A stretch of DNA of 64,000 nt, taken from contig NZ_CP187926.1 of assembly GCF_049933045.1 (NCBI RefSeq), positions 3,782,001 through 3,846,000 on the forward strand. The letters are read 5' to 3'. The stretch comes from Pseudocolwellia sp049933045. Its GTDB lineage: Bacteria; Pseudomonadota; Gammaproteobacteria; Enterobacterales; Alteromonadaceae. Below are positions 48,070 to 55,719 of this stretch, in pieces. Every line of letters begins with the position of its first letter. The first letter of the stretch is position 1. The notes beneath the pieces were generated by a model. The model saw only the letters and a list, made by a program, of their open reading frames with translations. It was not told where the DNA came from and ran no database searches. Position numbers and translations under genes: made by a program.

Positions 48070-49377
48070 CTAAAACTTAGACTTTGGTCGGTACACTAGA
48101 TCAGCCTCATTGAGTTGTCGATTAACCCAATCTCGCCTTTCTTTAGTAATTTTCTTATCAAGCTTTTCAGCATAAGCTGGATTGTTCAACCGACGTGTAC
48201 CTCGAATATAATTCTTTGGCGCAGTGACGAGCAAATAAACTAGCCCCCAAAATTTCGCTTTAGGAAGCTCTGCAACCTCATGTGTTTCGGGTGAAACAAA
48301 AAATGCAGTCATCGCTATGTTTGACTTGTATTCCCACCAACGCTTAAATCTCTCAAGACCTTTAAGATCTTTAGAAGGTTTAAAGCAATCCATGAAAGAT
48401 TTACACAGTCGAATACCATCTGGATCATCTGTAGGTTCAGACAAAAGCATCATGTGGTACATGAGTCTCTGCCCCTCCTTTATCGTAGTAGGGAAGGTGA
48501 CACCATCGAAGCTGTATCCCATCACATGTGACACATAGCGCCACAAATGTAACATAGCTTCAATTTCTTCATCGGTGGCTTTTCGGCCCAGCATACGGCT
48601 GGCTTTACCTAACACTAAAGCAGAAATAATCGGTGCACCCAGCAAACCCACTTGGTTGATTGGCATACCTAACTCTTCAGGGTCCCATTTTTCGCTACTA
48701 AAAACGGCACGTCGAATAAGAGTATGCAGCAAACGGACTCGAAGCGCTGTTTTCCAGCCTTCCCCAAATTTTTTCATGCCGCCCACTTCAGAAATTTCAG
48801 TCCAGAAGTTACAGGTTAACAAGAAACGTTTATATGCAGTATCATCTGAATATTGTCCTGTGGACATTAATGTACGTGAAATGTTACGAACGCGGTAACC
48901 GTCTAATGTAGCAATACCTTGAAATTGAAAACCATAAGAACCATAACCACGATAAGTTTTTGCACCGAGCTCTATTTTGTCCCAATCTAGCCATTCTGGA
49001 TCTTCAGAGACCTCTTCCCAAATAGCTTTCAATTCAGGAGATGGGCTTTCAACGGCATCAATGCCACCCGTCAAAATTTGGTTGATTACTTCGTGCGGGT
49101 TCTCGCCGTCACGACGAATTTTAAGAATAGCAGCATCTGATAACGGGTCACCAGACCAGTTCGACATGCTCATTTTTTTCGCGAGTTCAGGATCATATTC
49201 AGGGATTTCCTTAAACAAAAGCTTCATGAGTTTGTCTACATTTTTCCGACCAGGATTCTCTTCAAATGGATATACAACCATGTCACTAGGAGGCGCTGTT
49301 CGCCCCTCTGCTATTGTTAACATTGCTTGGTCTATTGCAAGCTCTGCAGCAAGATCTTTTTCATCAAGTAATTTCAT
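48070..49377 (-). CDS. MpaB/DUF2236 family haem oxygenase
   Basis: Belongs to the oxygenase MpaB/latex-clearing-protein superfamily (DUF2236). These b-type haem proteins cleave isoprenoid C=C bonds, as in mycophenolate MpaB and rubber-cleaving Lcp. The mostly helical 435-residue protein contains RVRLLHTLIRRAVF, matching the family's haem-ligand His segment. The later RYVSHVMGYSFDG block also fits. The start codon overlaps the stop of the aldehyde dehydrogenase gene (TAATG), showing translational coupling. There is no signal peptide, so it acts in the cytoplasm. Substrate unknown. Confidence 0.8.
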   Translation of the reverse strand: MKLLDEKDLAAELAIDQAMLTIAEGRTAPPSDMVVYPFEENPGRKNVDKLMKLLFKEIPEYDPELAKKMSMSNWSGDPLSDAAILKIRRDGENPHEVINQILTGGIDAVESPSPELKAIWEEVSEDPEWLDWDKIELGAKTYRGYGSYGFQFQGIATLDGYRVRNISRTLMSTGQYSDDTAYKRFLLTCNFWTEISEVGGMKKFGEGWKTALRVRLLHTLIRRAVFSSEKWDPEELGMPINQVGLLGAPIISALVLGKASRMLGRKATDEEIEAMLHLWRYVSHVMGYSFDGVTFPTTIKEGQRLMYHMMLLSEPTDDPDGIRLCKSFMDCFKPSKDLKGLERFKRWWEYKSNIAMTAFFVSPETHEVAELPKAKFWGLVYLLVTAPKNYIRGTRRLNNPAYAEKLDKKITKERRDWVNRQLNEADLVYRPKSKF

Positions 49378-50900
49378 TAGTGTTGTTCTCCGATGCGAGC
49401 GATAACCGATTTTGATTCTAAATAACCACCAAGTCCTTCAGTGCCTAAATCACGTCCAACACCAGATTGACGGAAGCCTCCAGTTGGTACGCCTGCAGGG
49501 GGGAAAGCTGCACTATTTATAAACACCGTACCAACGCGCAAGTCACGTGCCGTTCGTTGAAGAGTCGCGTGGTTTGAACCGAAAATGGTTGCACACAAAC
49601 CATAGTCAGATGCATTAGCTGCCTCGATGACTTCGTTGATATCATCAAAAGTTTCGATAGTCATTACAGGACCAAAAATTTCTTCTGTAAGTAACGCACT
49701 ATTTTTAGGGAGATCCGTGATAATAGTGGGTTTAATAAAATAACCATCACTTTCAATTGCCTTTCCTCCGACTAGAACTCGACCTTCTTTTTCGCCAAGT
49801 TTAATGTAGTTCATTACACGTTCAAATTGGCCTGCAGAGCACATAGGGCCAATCATATTACCATCTTGCAATGCATTACCTTGTGGTAAGTTTTCTGTAA
49901 ACGCAATACAAGCTTTAGCCAATTTTTCAGCAATAGAGGTATGAGCAATAACCTTAGAGCCAGATACGCAAATCTGACCTGAGTTGGCAAATGTCGCCAT
50001 GCAAATCATCGGAACTATAGGTTCAAGATCCGCATCACCCATAACAATTACTGGATTTTTTCCGCCTAGTTCTAAACTTAGGCGCACCATTCTATTTGAT
50101 GCTTTTTCGTGAATGTGTTTACCGATAGAAGTTGAGCCAGTAAAGGCAAATTTGTCTATGTTTGGGTTATCTAATATAGCTTCTCCAACTACTGGACCTT
50201 CACCCGTTACCACATTAAATACACCTGCAGGAAAACCAACCTGTCGCACAAGTTCTGCAAGACGGAGTACAACTAATGAGGCGTCTTCAGCAGGTTTCAT
50301 AACTACAGTACAACCTGCAGCAAGTGCTGGCGCTAACTTCCAGCTCGCTATCATTAATGGAGCATTCCAAGGAATAATGGCACCAACAACACCTACTGGC
50401 TCTTTTGTTGTGTAACTAAAGTAATCACCTTCGTGCATATCAGGATCAATATCGATTGTTTCACCCTTAATCTTTGTTGGGAAACCCGCAAAATAACGAA
50501 AGGTTTGAACGGTTTTCAACACTTCAAAACCAAGGGCAAGGTGGCGAGGTAGACCTAAATCTGCAGCGATAAGATCAGCAAGTGTTTCACTGTCTTCTTC
50601 AATCGCGTCTGCTAGTTTGTTCAGCAGCTTCTCACGATCTTGAGGGCTACATTTACGCCATGGAGAGCCAATAGCAAAAGCGCTTTTGGCCGCCGCACAA
50701 GCCCTATCTACGTCTTGCGCTGTTGCGCGAACTGTTTGACCGATGACCGTTGCAGTCGATGGATCAATGACATCAGTCGTTTGATCACTGTTACTGGCTG
50801 TCCATTGTCCATTGATAAATAGCCCAGGGTTACTCTCAATGAAATGACGAGATGTGTCGCTGATTAAACCTAAAGCTGATTGCATTACTTTTGTATTCAT
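49377..50900 (-). CDS. NAD(P)-dependent aldehyde dehydrogenase
   Basis: Oxidises an aldehyde to an acid. The catalytic Glu is in LSLELGGKNPVIV and the nucleophilic Cys in FANSGQICVSGSK. The PWNAP segment and FTGST nucleotide loop are intact, and the ending GGYLESKSV is normal. Length is 507 residues. It is the first gene of a four-gene unit with the MpaB-type oxygenase, so it is well placed to oxidise the aldehyde such an enzyme makes. Two TetR-type operator repeats lie 80-135 bp upstream. Confidence 0.93.
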   Translation of the reverse strand: MNTKVMQSALGLISDTSRHFIESNPGLFINGQWTASNSDQTTDVIDPSTATVIGQTVRATAQDVDRACAAAKSAFAIGSPWRKCSPQDREKLLNKLADAIEEDSETLADLIAADLGLPRHLALGFEVLKTVQTFRYFAGFPTKIKGETIDIDPDMHEGDYFSYTTKEPVGVVGAIIPWNAPLMIASWKLAPALAAGCTVVMKPAEDASLVVLRLAELVRQVGFPAGVFNVVTGEGPVVGEAILDNPNIDKFAFTGSTSIGKHIHEKASNRMVRLSLELGGKNPVIVMGDADLEPIVPMICMATFANSGQICVSGSKVIAHTSIAEKLAKACIAFTENLPQGNALQDGNMIGPMCSAGQFERVMNYIKLGEKEGRVLVGGKAIESDGYFIKPTIITDLPKNSALLTEEIFGPVMTIETFDDINEVIEAANASDYGLCATIFGSNHATLQRTARDLRVGTVFINSAAFPPAGVPTGGFRQSGVGRDLGTEGLGGYLESKSVIARIGEQH

Positions 50901-50981
50901 TATTACTCCCCATAATGCCGTTAACTGGCATTTTTAATGATCGTGTTTTTATTGTTAGTTTAAAATGATAACGCAAATAAT

Positions 50982-51004
50982 ATATTACAAATCGTAATGT
51001 AAAT
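50982..51004. promoter_or_regulatory. TetR operator-like repeat 1
   Basis: A 23-bp element starting ATATTACA and ending GTAAAT, containing the palindromic arms TTAC and GTAA. It is repeated 30 bp further on with the same ends. Confidence 0.6.
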
Positions 51005-51011
51005 GCAAACT

Positions 51012-51034
51012 ATATTACAGTGTGTAACGTAAAT
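51012..51034. promoter_or_regulatory. TetR operator-like repeat 2
   Basis: Second copy of the 23-bp element, here with a perfect TTACA-GTG-TGTAA palindrome. The 30-bp period places both on the same face of the helix, typical of cooperative repressor binding. Confidence 0.62.
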
Positions 51035-51280
51035 TAGATTTAATGAAAAGGGATAGTAAATTTTATCCTGAAGTACCACACTATATATAAACGTTTAAGT
51101 GTAGTGATTTTCGGATGATTTGATTCAGGTAATATATTGCAAGACTTATAGATAAAGGTAGGTTTAACTTTGAATATGAGTAGAACGTATACTCATGGAT
51201 CATGGATGTATATTTCATATTACACAAACATAGTTTATTAACATTGCTTGAGAATTTTAAATTATTAATGAGGTAAAAAA

Positions 51281-51878
51281 TTAATCATTGTCATTCGTTT
51301 GAAAAGGCTTGAAATTATCAACACCCAAATGAATAAGCTGTGCGACATTGAACGACGTCGTTTCTATATCCCAAGGATTATCTTTTTGTAAAACATTTTG
51401 CAAAACACCATCCAGTGCTGCTGTTGTAAAAGTTGCAATAAATTGCATATCGTTATCACCAAGTGAATGACCATAAGACTCTTTAAGTAAACTCATCGCC
51501 CTTTTACGGCCGCGCTCTTGCAATAATAACTTTGTTTTTGACCCTGCATGACCTCGTATAGCTAGGTGTAACAGATGATTTTTCTGGATCTATACTATCA
51601 AAAACGATACGAAAGTATCCTGCAAGAAGGTTTACACTAGGCTCCATCTTATATTGACTCACCTGCTCAATTTTAATATCTAATTCATCTTGCCATTTCT
51701 CTATCGCCTCATCCAAGATTGCCTGTCGTCCTGCATAATTACGATAAAAGGTTGGGCGTGAAACACCTGCTTTTAGCGCTATTTCTTCAATAGAAAGTTC
51801 ATCTAAAGACTTCGTTTCTAATAACTTTGCGAGCGCTTGCTCGATCTTCTTTCTACTTTTTATTTGTCTTGCGTCCAA
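51281..51878 (-). pseudogene. TetR-family regulator, frameshifted
   Basis: The first part (TTG start at 51878) encodes a normal TetR DNA-binding domain with LDELSIEEIALKAGVSRPTFYRNYAGRQAIL. The frame then fails and stops at 51504. Reading resumes in the next frame with NHLLHLAIRGHAGSKTK and continues through LLQERGRKRAMSLLKES to 51281, a typical TetR ligand-binding C-terminus. The break maps to a run of five T (51579-51583; AAAAA in the gene); removing one base restores a protein of about 198 residues. It is either a recent inactivating mutation, a phase-variable tract or a sequencing error. Confidence 0.85.
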
Positions 51879-52102
51879 TAGAAATGATCTCTGTTTAGCT
51901 TTAATATCAGGTTAAGGACCAAAGTAAAACATGATTACCTACGTATTCTACTTTGAGTAAATTGGAAATTAGATTGTTATTACGCCTTTAATATATCACA
52001 TTATTTTTGTTAAATTTTGACCCGGCTCTAAAAGCCGTTGCAATATGTGAGAATTTTTCTCGAGTTTACTCATTCGTTTTATCTAAAATCATTAAGGTGA
52101 GT

Positions 52103-52118
52103 AATATGTATACATATT
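52103..52118. promoter_or_regulatory. perfect palindrome, candidate GntR operator
   Basis: AATATGTATACATATT is a perfect 16-bp palindrome whose core TGTATACA matches the TGTATAC core of the other three sites around gntR, the VOC gene and the fadL-like gene. Confidence 0.55.
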
Positions 52119-52283
52119 TCATCAGCATAGTTTCTATATAGAATGTTGGCTTGTTATTTATCATCTCTTTTTTGACTATTTTAGATAAATGACACAAAAT
52201 CCGAACATTAGCTTACACCATGAATGACGATAAATTGTTCTTTATTGAGAGCGATTATTGTCTTAGCTCGGTTTGCTATAAAT

Positions 52284-52298
52284 AATGTATACCAAAAG
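52284..52298. promoter_or_regulatory. candidate GntR autoregulatory site
   Basis: AATGTATACCAAAAG is repeated without a mismatch at 53861-53875 upstream of the fadL-like gene. Here it overlaps the leader of gntR itself, just before its start, fitting autorepression. Confidence 0.65.
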
Positions 52299-52306
52299 GA
52301 AATATT

Positions 52307-53005
52307 TTGACGTTAACTGAACAAGCTATTGAAAAACTACGGGAGGTCATTTTAATTGGTGTTCTTGCAGATGGAACGTCTATTACAGAGAGGCAAATTA
52401 GCGATCTTCTGAGCATGTCTCGCACACCTGTGCGTGCTGCAATGCAAGCATTAGCAAACGAAGGTTTGTTGGAGTACGAATCGCAGCGAGGTTATCGGGT
52501 TCGTACTATTAATCTTGAGACTATTTTTGATGCATTTAAAGTGAGAAGTGCTTTAGAGGGACTCGCCTGCCAAATAGTGTGCGAAACCGGCCTGTCAAAT
52601 GAAACGGCTACTGTACTGAAAAGTTGTATTGAAGAAGGGAGAATGTTACTTGAAGGTGCAGGAGAGGGATTTCAGCATAACGAATGGCGAAATATGAATG
52701 AGCTATTTCATCAAACTATTGTTAATGCTGCTAATAACGACACGCTTAGTAGCTCTTTGGCAAAGGTGGTTATGATGCCGATGCTTTCATTTAAAGTGAT
52801 TGCCACTACGCTGACTAGTCCAAATATGACTTTATTGGAAGGCTCGCAGCGCGATCATGAACAGATTTTAAATAGCCTGCAAGCTGGTCAATCAACTCGA
52901 GCATCGAATCGTATGCAAGAGCATATTCTGGTTGCTGCTGATTTGATTTCGAAAGATGCTCGAAAGCAACTGTTAGCTGTTAATAAAATATCATCAAGCA
53001 TTTAA
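52307..53005 (+). CDS. GntR/FCD-family transcriptional regulator
   Basis: FadR-subfamily regulator. The N-terminal winged HTH (ITERQISDLLSMSRTPVRAAMQALANEGLLEY) is followed by an all-helical FCD ligand domain. That domain has FKVRSALEGLACQIV, the Asn/His metal-site region MNELFHQTIVNAANND, and DHEQILNSLQAG. Length is 232 residues. The start is TTG, nine bases after AAAAGGA. Sites with a TGTATAC core lie before it and before the fadL-like gene, so it probably controls both. FCD regulators usually sense carboxylic acids. Confidence 0.92.
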   Translation: MTLTEQAIEKLREVILIGVLADGTSITERQISDLLSMSRTPVRAAMQALANEGLLEYESQRGYRVRTINLETIFDAFKVRSALEGLACQIVCETGLSNETATVLKSCIEEGRMLLEGAGEGFQHNEWRNMNELFHQTIVNAANNDTLSSSLAKVVMMPMLSFKVIATTLTSPNMTLLEGSQRDHEQILNSLQAGQSTRASNRMQEHILVAADLISKDARKQLLAVNKISSSI

Positions 53006-53045
53006 CATTGGCGGTTTTATAAACATAGATAAAAACAATATTATT

Positions 53046-53076
53046 CCTGTACTCCTTAAAAAATAAGGAATACAGG
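53046..53076. terminator. bidirectional terminator between gntR and the VOC gene
   Basis: CCTGTACTCCTTA and TAAGGAATACAGG pair over 13 positions with one mismatch around an AAAAA loop. It lies between two convergent stop codons and could serve both transcripts. Confidence 0.7.
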
Positions 53077-53093
53077 GTTTATATATTATGATG

Positions 53094-53621
53094 TTATGTA
53101 CTACCGTGCATGAAATCGTCAACATCAGGTGCACGTTTTGTTTTAGCCCACTCTTCTAACATTGGTCCTGCTCTTTGATTTAACTCTGATACCATTTCTG
53201 GTGTTGTTGTGTCTGCTACCAGCTCCATTCTGTGCCCATTAGGATCAAAGAAATATATAGATTGGCAAATTTTGTGATCGGTAGGCCCAACAACTTTTAT
53301 GCCGCCATCAAGCAAGCGTTTTTTATAGGTTAAAAGAGTTTCCATATCAGCAACTCGAAGTGCTAGATGCTGTACCCAATCAGGTGTGTTCTTATCCATC
53401 TGCATGTCTGGTGATTCAGGTAATTCGAAAAATGCTAAAAATGAACCATCACCCATCTTTAAAAAAATATGGATGTGAGGTGACCATTCGCCTGTTGATG
53501 GTACCTTATTTTCGGCAACCGAAATGGTTAGATCGAGGTCCATGTATTTTTTATAGAATTCAGTTGTTGTTTTAGCGTCGCGACAGCGATAAGCAACATG
53601 GTGTAAGCCATTTACGGTCAT
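53094..53621 (-). CDS. VOC-family (glyoxalase/dioxygenase fold) protein
   Basis: Two beta-alpha-beta-beta-beta modules form a vicinal-oxygen-chelate fold. Likely metal ligands are His in LHHVAYRCRD, His in VQHLALRV and Glu in GHRMELV. That metal set is shared by extradiol dioxygenases and glyoxalases. At 175 residues it is the size of a single-domain dioxygenase or isomerase, shorter than classic biphenyl-type enzymes. It is divergent from the fadL-like gene, with GntR-type sites between them. Ring cleavage is possible but not shown by the sequence. Confidence 0.8.
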   Translation of the reverse strand: MTVNGLHHVAYRCRDAKTTTEFYKKYMDLDLTISVAENKVPSTGEWSPHIHIFLKMGDGSFLAFFELPESPDMQMDKNTPDWVQHLALRVADMETLLTYKKRLLDGGIKVVGPTDHKICQSIYFFDPNGHRMELVADTTTPEMVSELNQRAGPMLEEWAKTKRAPDVDDFMHGST

Positions 53622-53810
53622 ATTATTCTCCTGTTATATATTAATCTAATAAATTCTATAACTACTTTTGGAACCAAAGCAGGGTCATAAATCGTAGCGA
53701 TTTCAAATAGTCTTATTTTTATGTAGGTTTCCCTTAGCGTAGATACAATCAAATAGTTCTTACTCCTATTTAATATAAATACACTTGTTCTGATGATGAA
53801 CTTACCTTAG

Positions 53811-53824
53811 TGGTATACATTTTA
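53811..53824. promoter_or_regulatory. candidate GntR site, left arm
   Basis: TGGTATACATTTTA is the exact reverse complement of the sequence at 53858-53871. The two arms face each other across 33 bp, about three turns of the helix. Confidence 0.65.
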
Positions 53825-53857
53825 CTAGAAAAATCTAACAATACGTGTATATTAAAC

Positions 53858-53871
53858 TAAAATGTATACCA
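53858..53871. promoter_or_regulatory. candidate GntR site, right arm
   Basis: TAAAATGTATACCA is the right arm of the 14-bp inverted repeat. It is extended by AAAG to match the 15-bp sequence in front of gntR. Confidence 0.65.
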
Positions 53872-53925
53872 AAAGCATTTTGAAAATAATAATTATTTCT
53901 AATAGGTCATGGGGAGAAGAACAAT

Positions 53926-54990
53926 ATGTTTAATAATAAAAACTTAAATAAAAAAGTATTAGCAAGCACCGTAGCAATGTCCATCATTAGTGGAAATACA
54001 CTAGCAGGAGCTATTGATTTTAGTGGAATGCCGATGATTAAACTATTTGAGGAAGGCACTTTTATTGAAGCTACATACAGTCAAATTTTAGTAGATTTTT
54101 CAGGAAAAGATGTCGCTGGGTTTGATACTGGCGATCTAACGGATGACATTAAAGTTTATTCATTTACTTATAAGCAAGATATAAACGAAAAACTATCGTT
54201 TGCATTAATAAAAGATACACCATTTTATAATGAGACAACTTATGATGAAGGCATTTTTGCGGGGGTAAAAAATAAAGTAAAAGTTGATAGTATTACAGGT
54301 CTATTGAGATATAAACTTAACGAAAATTGGGCGGTACATGGTGGGGTAAGTGGTCATAAAAAGAATGCAACGACGCTTGTTCCTACTACTTTAGTTGAAG
54401 GAGGATATACGCTTGAAGCTAAAGGTAACGTCAGTTTTGGTTACGTAGCTGGGGCAACATATGAAATTCCGCAGTATCATGTACTTGTTGGACTCACATA
54501 CTTTTCTGAAGTTGACCAAGAGTTAGATGCAACAGAAAATGGAGTAGAAACAGGGAAATTTGATGTTACGACTCCAGAATCAGTTAATCTCGACTTTCGA
54601 TTTCCTGTAAGTACAAAAAACTTGGTTTTCGGTACGGTAAGGTGGGCGCATTGGAATGGCTATGAGGTAAAGCCACCGAGCGGATTTCCCATTGCAAATA
54701 CTTCAGATGACTCATATAAATATAGCTTAGGGGCTGTGCATCTATTCACGGATCAGTGGGTAGGATTCGTACGTGGCGGTTATGAATCAGGGCCAAATGA
54801 TGAACAAACTCTTAATGGCTTTTATGGCAATATAAAACAACTTGGAATTGGTGCATCTTATACACAGGATAAGATAAAGGTGACTGGGTTTGTAAATCGT
54901 ATTGTTACTGAAGCAAAAACAGGTATTGTAGGCTCATTTGACGATGGTTCTGCAACCATGTTAACACTCTCTATTCAGTATAATTTTTAA
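53926..54990 (+). CDS. FadL/OmpP1-like outer-membrane channel
   Basis: Outer-membrane beta-barrel expected to import hydrophobic compounds. A signal peptide (LNKKVLASTVAMSIISGNTLAGA) is followed by an N-terminal plug-like segment (IDFSGMPMIKLFEEGTFIEATYS), then many amphipathic strands. The C-terminal ILTLSIQYNF-like ending closes on Phe, as barrel proteins do. At 354 residues it is shorter than E. coli FadL (about 446). GGGGAGAAG is a strong ribosome-binding site. It has GntR-type sites upstream and lies in the catabolic region, so uptake of the pathway substrate is likely. Confidence 0.82.
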   Translation: MFNNKNLNKKVLASTVAMSIISGNTLAGAIDFSGMPMIKLFEEGTFIEATYSQILVDFSGKDVAGFDTGDLTDDIKVYSFTYKQDINEKLSFALIKDTPFYNETTYDEGIFAGVKNKVKVDSITGLLRYKLNENWAVHGGVSGHKKNATTLVPTTLVEGGYTLEAKGNVSFGYVAGATYEIPQYHVLVGLTYFSEVDQELDATENGVETGKFDVTTPESVNLDFRFPVSTKNLVFGTVRWAHWNGYEVKPPSGFPIANTSDDSYKYSLGAVHLFTDQWVGFVRGGYESGPNDEQTLNGFYGNIKQLGIGASYTQDKIKVTGFVNRIVTEAKTGIVGSFDDGSATMLTLSIQYNF

Positions 54991-55034
54991 AGTTAAAAGT
55001 AGATTACGCTTATAGCTAAAAAGTTGATTACAGC

Positions 55035-55083
55035 ATTATTTCCAACGAGTACCAAGTAGTGAATAGTTGGAAGTAATTGTTTT
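55035..55083 (+). terminator. terminator of the fadL-like gene
   Basis: ATTATTTCCAAC and GTTGGAAGTAAT form a 12-bp stem with one G-U pair and a 19-base loop, followed by TGTTTT. It lies 45 bp after the stop codon. The large loop lowers confidence. Confidence 0.45.
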
Positions 55084-55104
55084 ATAGATCAAAAAATAGT
55101 TTAT

Positions 55105-55221
55105 ACCATTTTTCATCACTTCGTGATTACTGCGAAAATATAGGGAACATTAGAGGGGTTAGCCTTGCATAATGGTAGCCAAATTATTGCATAAGCAAGT
55201 ACCTAGGTATTTTCAAATGGT
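55105..55221. repeat. structured MITE-like element
   Basis: ACCATTT at the left is matched by AAATGGT at the right, flanked outside by an A-run and a T-run. Inside are the hairpin ATCAC-TTC-GTGAT (55114-55126) and two direct TTGCATAA copies. It could be a short non-autonomous element or just an RNA structure; no target duplication was identified. Confidence 0.3.
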
Positions 55222-55363
55222 GATTTTTTTTGTTATTTTTCTAAAAACTTTAGTTAGGTAACGTTATTTTCCTCCAAAGACCTATATTTGTATAAACACA
55301 AATCAATATTTACATTAACTACTTTAGGTTTAAGCTTTCGCGGAATGCTAGGGAGATAATTTC

Positions 55364-55510
55364 ATGTTTTTTTCTAATAGTTTCGATCATAGCTCATCAG
55401 TGAGTATGAATCTGGTCATAACGATTCGTTATATTCTTTTTGACAAATTGGATTATATGGAGTCGCTACTTATTTACAAAATTCAAACTAAGATCAATAA
55501 ACTCGTATAA
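55364..55510 (+). CDS. possible 48-residue hypothetical protein
   Basis: An ATG follows TAGGGAG by nine bases and opens 48 codons to a TAA. The product (MFFSNSFDHSSSVSMNLVIT and onward) has no recognisable domain or membrane segment. In such AT-rich DNA it may be chance. I include it only because the ribosome-binding site is good. Confidence 0.2.
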   Translation: MFFSNSFDHSSSVSMNLVITIRYILFDKLDYMESLLIYKIQTKINKLV

Positions 55511-55620
55511 CTGTATGGACATTTTTTTGACAAATATCCAAAATTTTGTTGGATGAACAGTTTGTTCTTCCCGAAGTCGTTGTTATTTTAATGTTGATAG
55601 CTAATTATTTTTTAAAGTCG

Positions 55621-55640
55621 TTAATTTAATTTAATTTAAT
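55621..55640. repeat. TTAAT pentanucleotide tandem repeat
   Basis: Four exact TTAAT units lie 80 bp before the start of the giant protein gene, within an AT-rich region that should contain its promoter. Such tracts can slip and change promoter spacing. Confidence 0.8.
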
Positions 55641-55719
55641 ATTTTTTAATATTCTCCTCACGTAACTCATATTCGCAACTACACTTAATTTATTAGAAAT
55701 ATTAAGACAGATTGAGATT

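Larger units (their letters stand above)
50901..51280. promoter_or_regulatory. promoter region of the aldehyde dehydrogenase unit
   Basis: This 380-bp spacer holds no gene. It contains the two operator-like repeats at 50982-51004 and 51012-51034. The minus strand there could supply promoter boxes (TTTACA and TATTAT), but the match is weak. The rest (51035-51280) shows no recognisable signal. Confidence 0.55.
51879..52306. promoter_or_regulatory. tetR-gntR divergent intergenic region
   Basis: This 428-bp spacer holds no gene. It contains a 16-bp perfect palindrome (52103-52118) and a GntR-type half site (52284-52298) that abuts the gntR ribosome-binding site AAAAGGA. CGGCTCTAAAAGCCG near 52023 is a small hairpin that may be a remnant terminator. 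Confidence 0.6.
53622..53925. promoter_or_regulatory. divergent promoter region VOC gene / fadL-like gene
   Basis: This 304-bp spacer holds no gene. Its notable content is the pair of inverted GntR-type sites at 53811-53824 and 53858-53871. They are close to the fadL-like gene and about 190 bp from the VOC gene start. Confidence 0.6.
54991..55719. other. 729-bp gene-poor stretch before the giant protein gene
   Basis: It holds the fadL-like gene's terminator (55035-55083), a structured element with inverted ends (55105-55221), a 48-codon open frame of doubtful reality (55364-55510) and four tandem TTAAT units (55621-55640). The remainder is very AT-rich and shows nothing else I can support. 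Confidence 0.6.
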
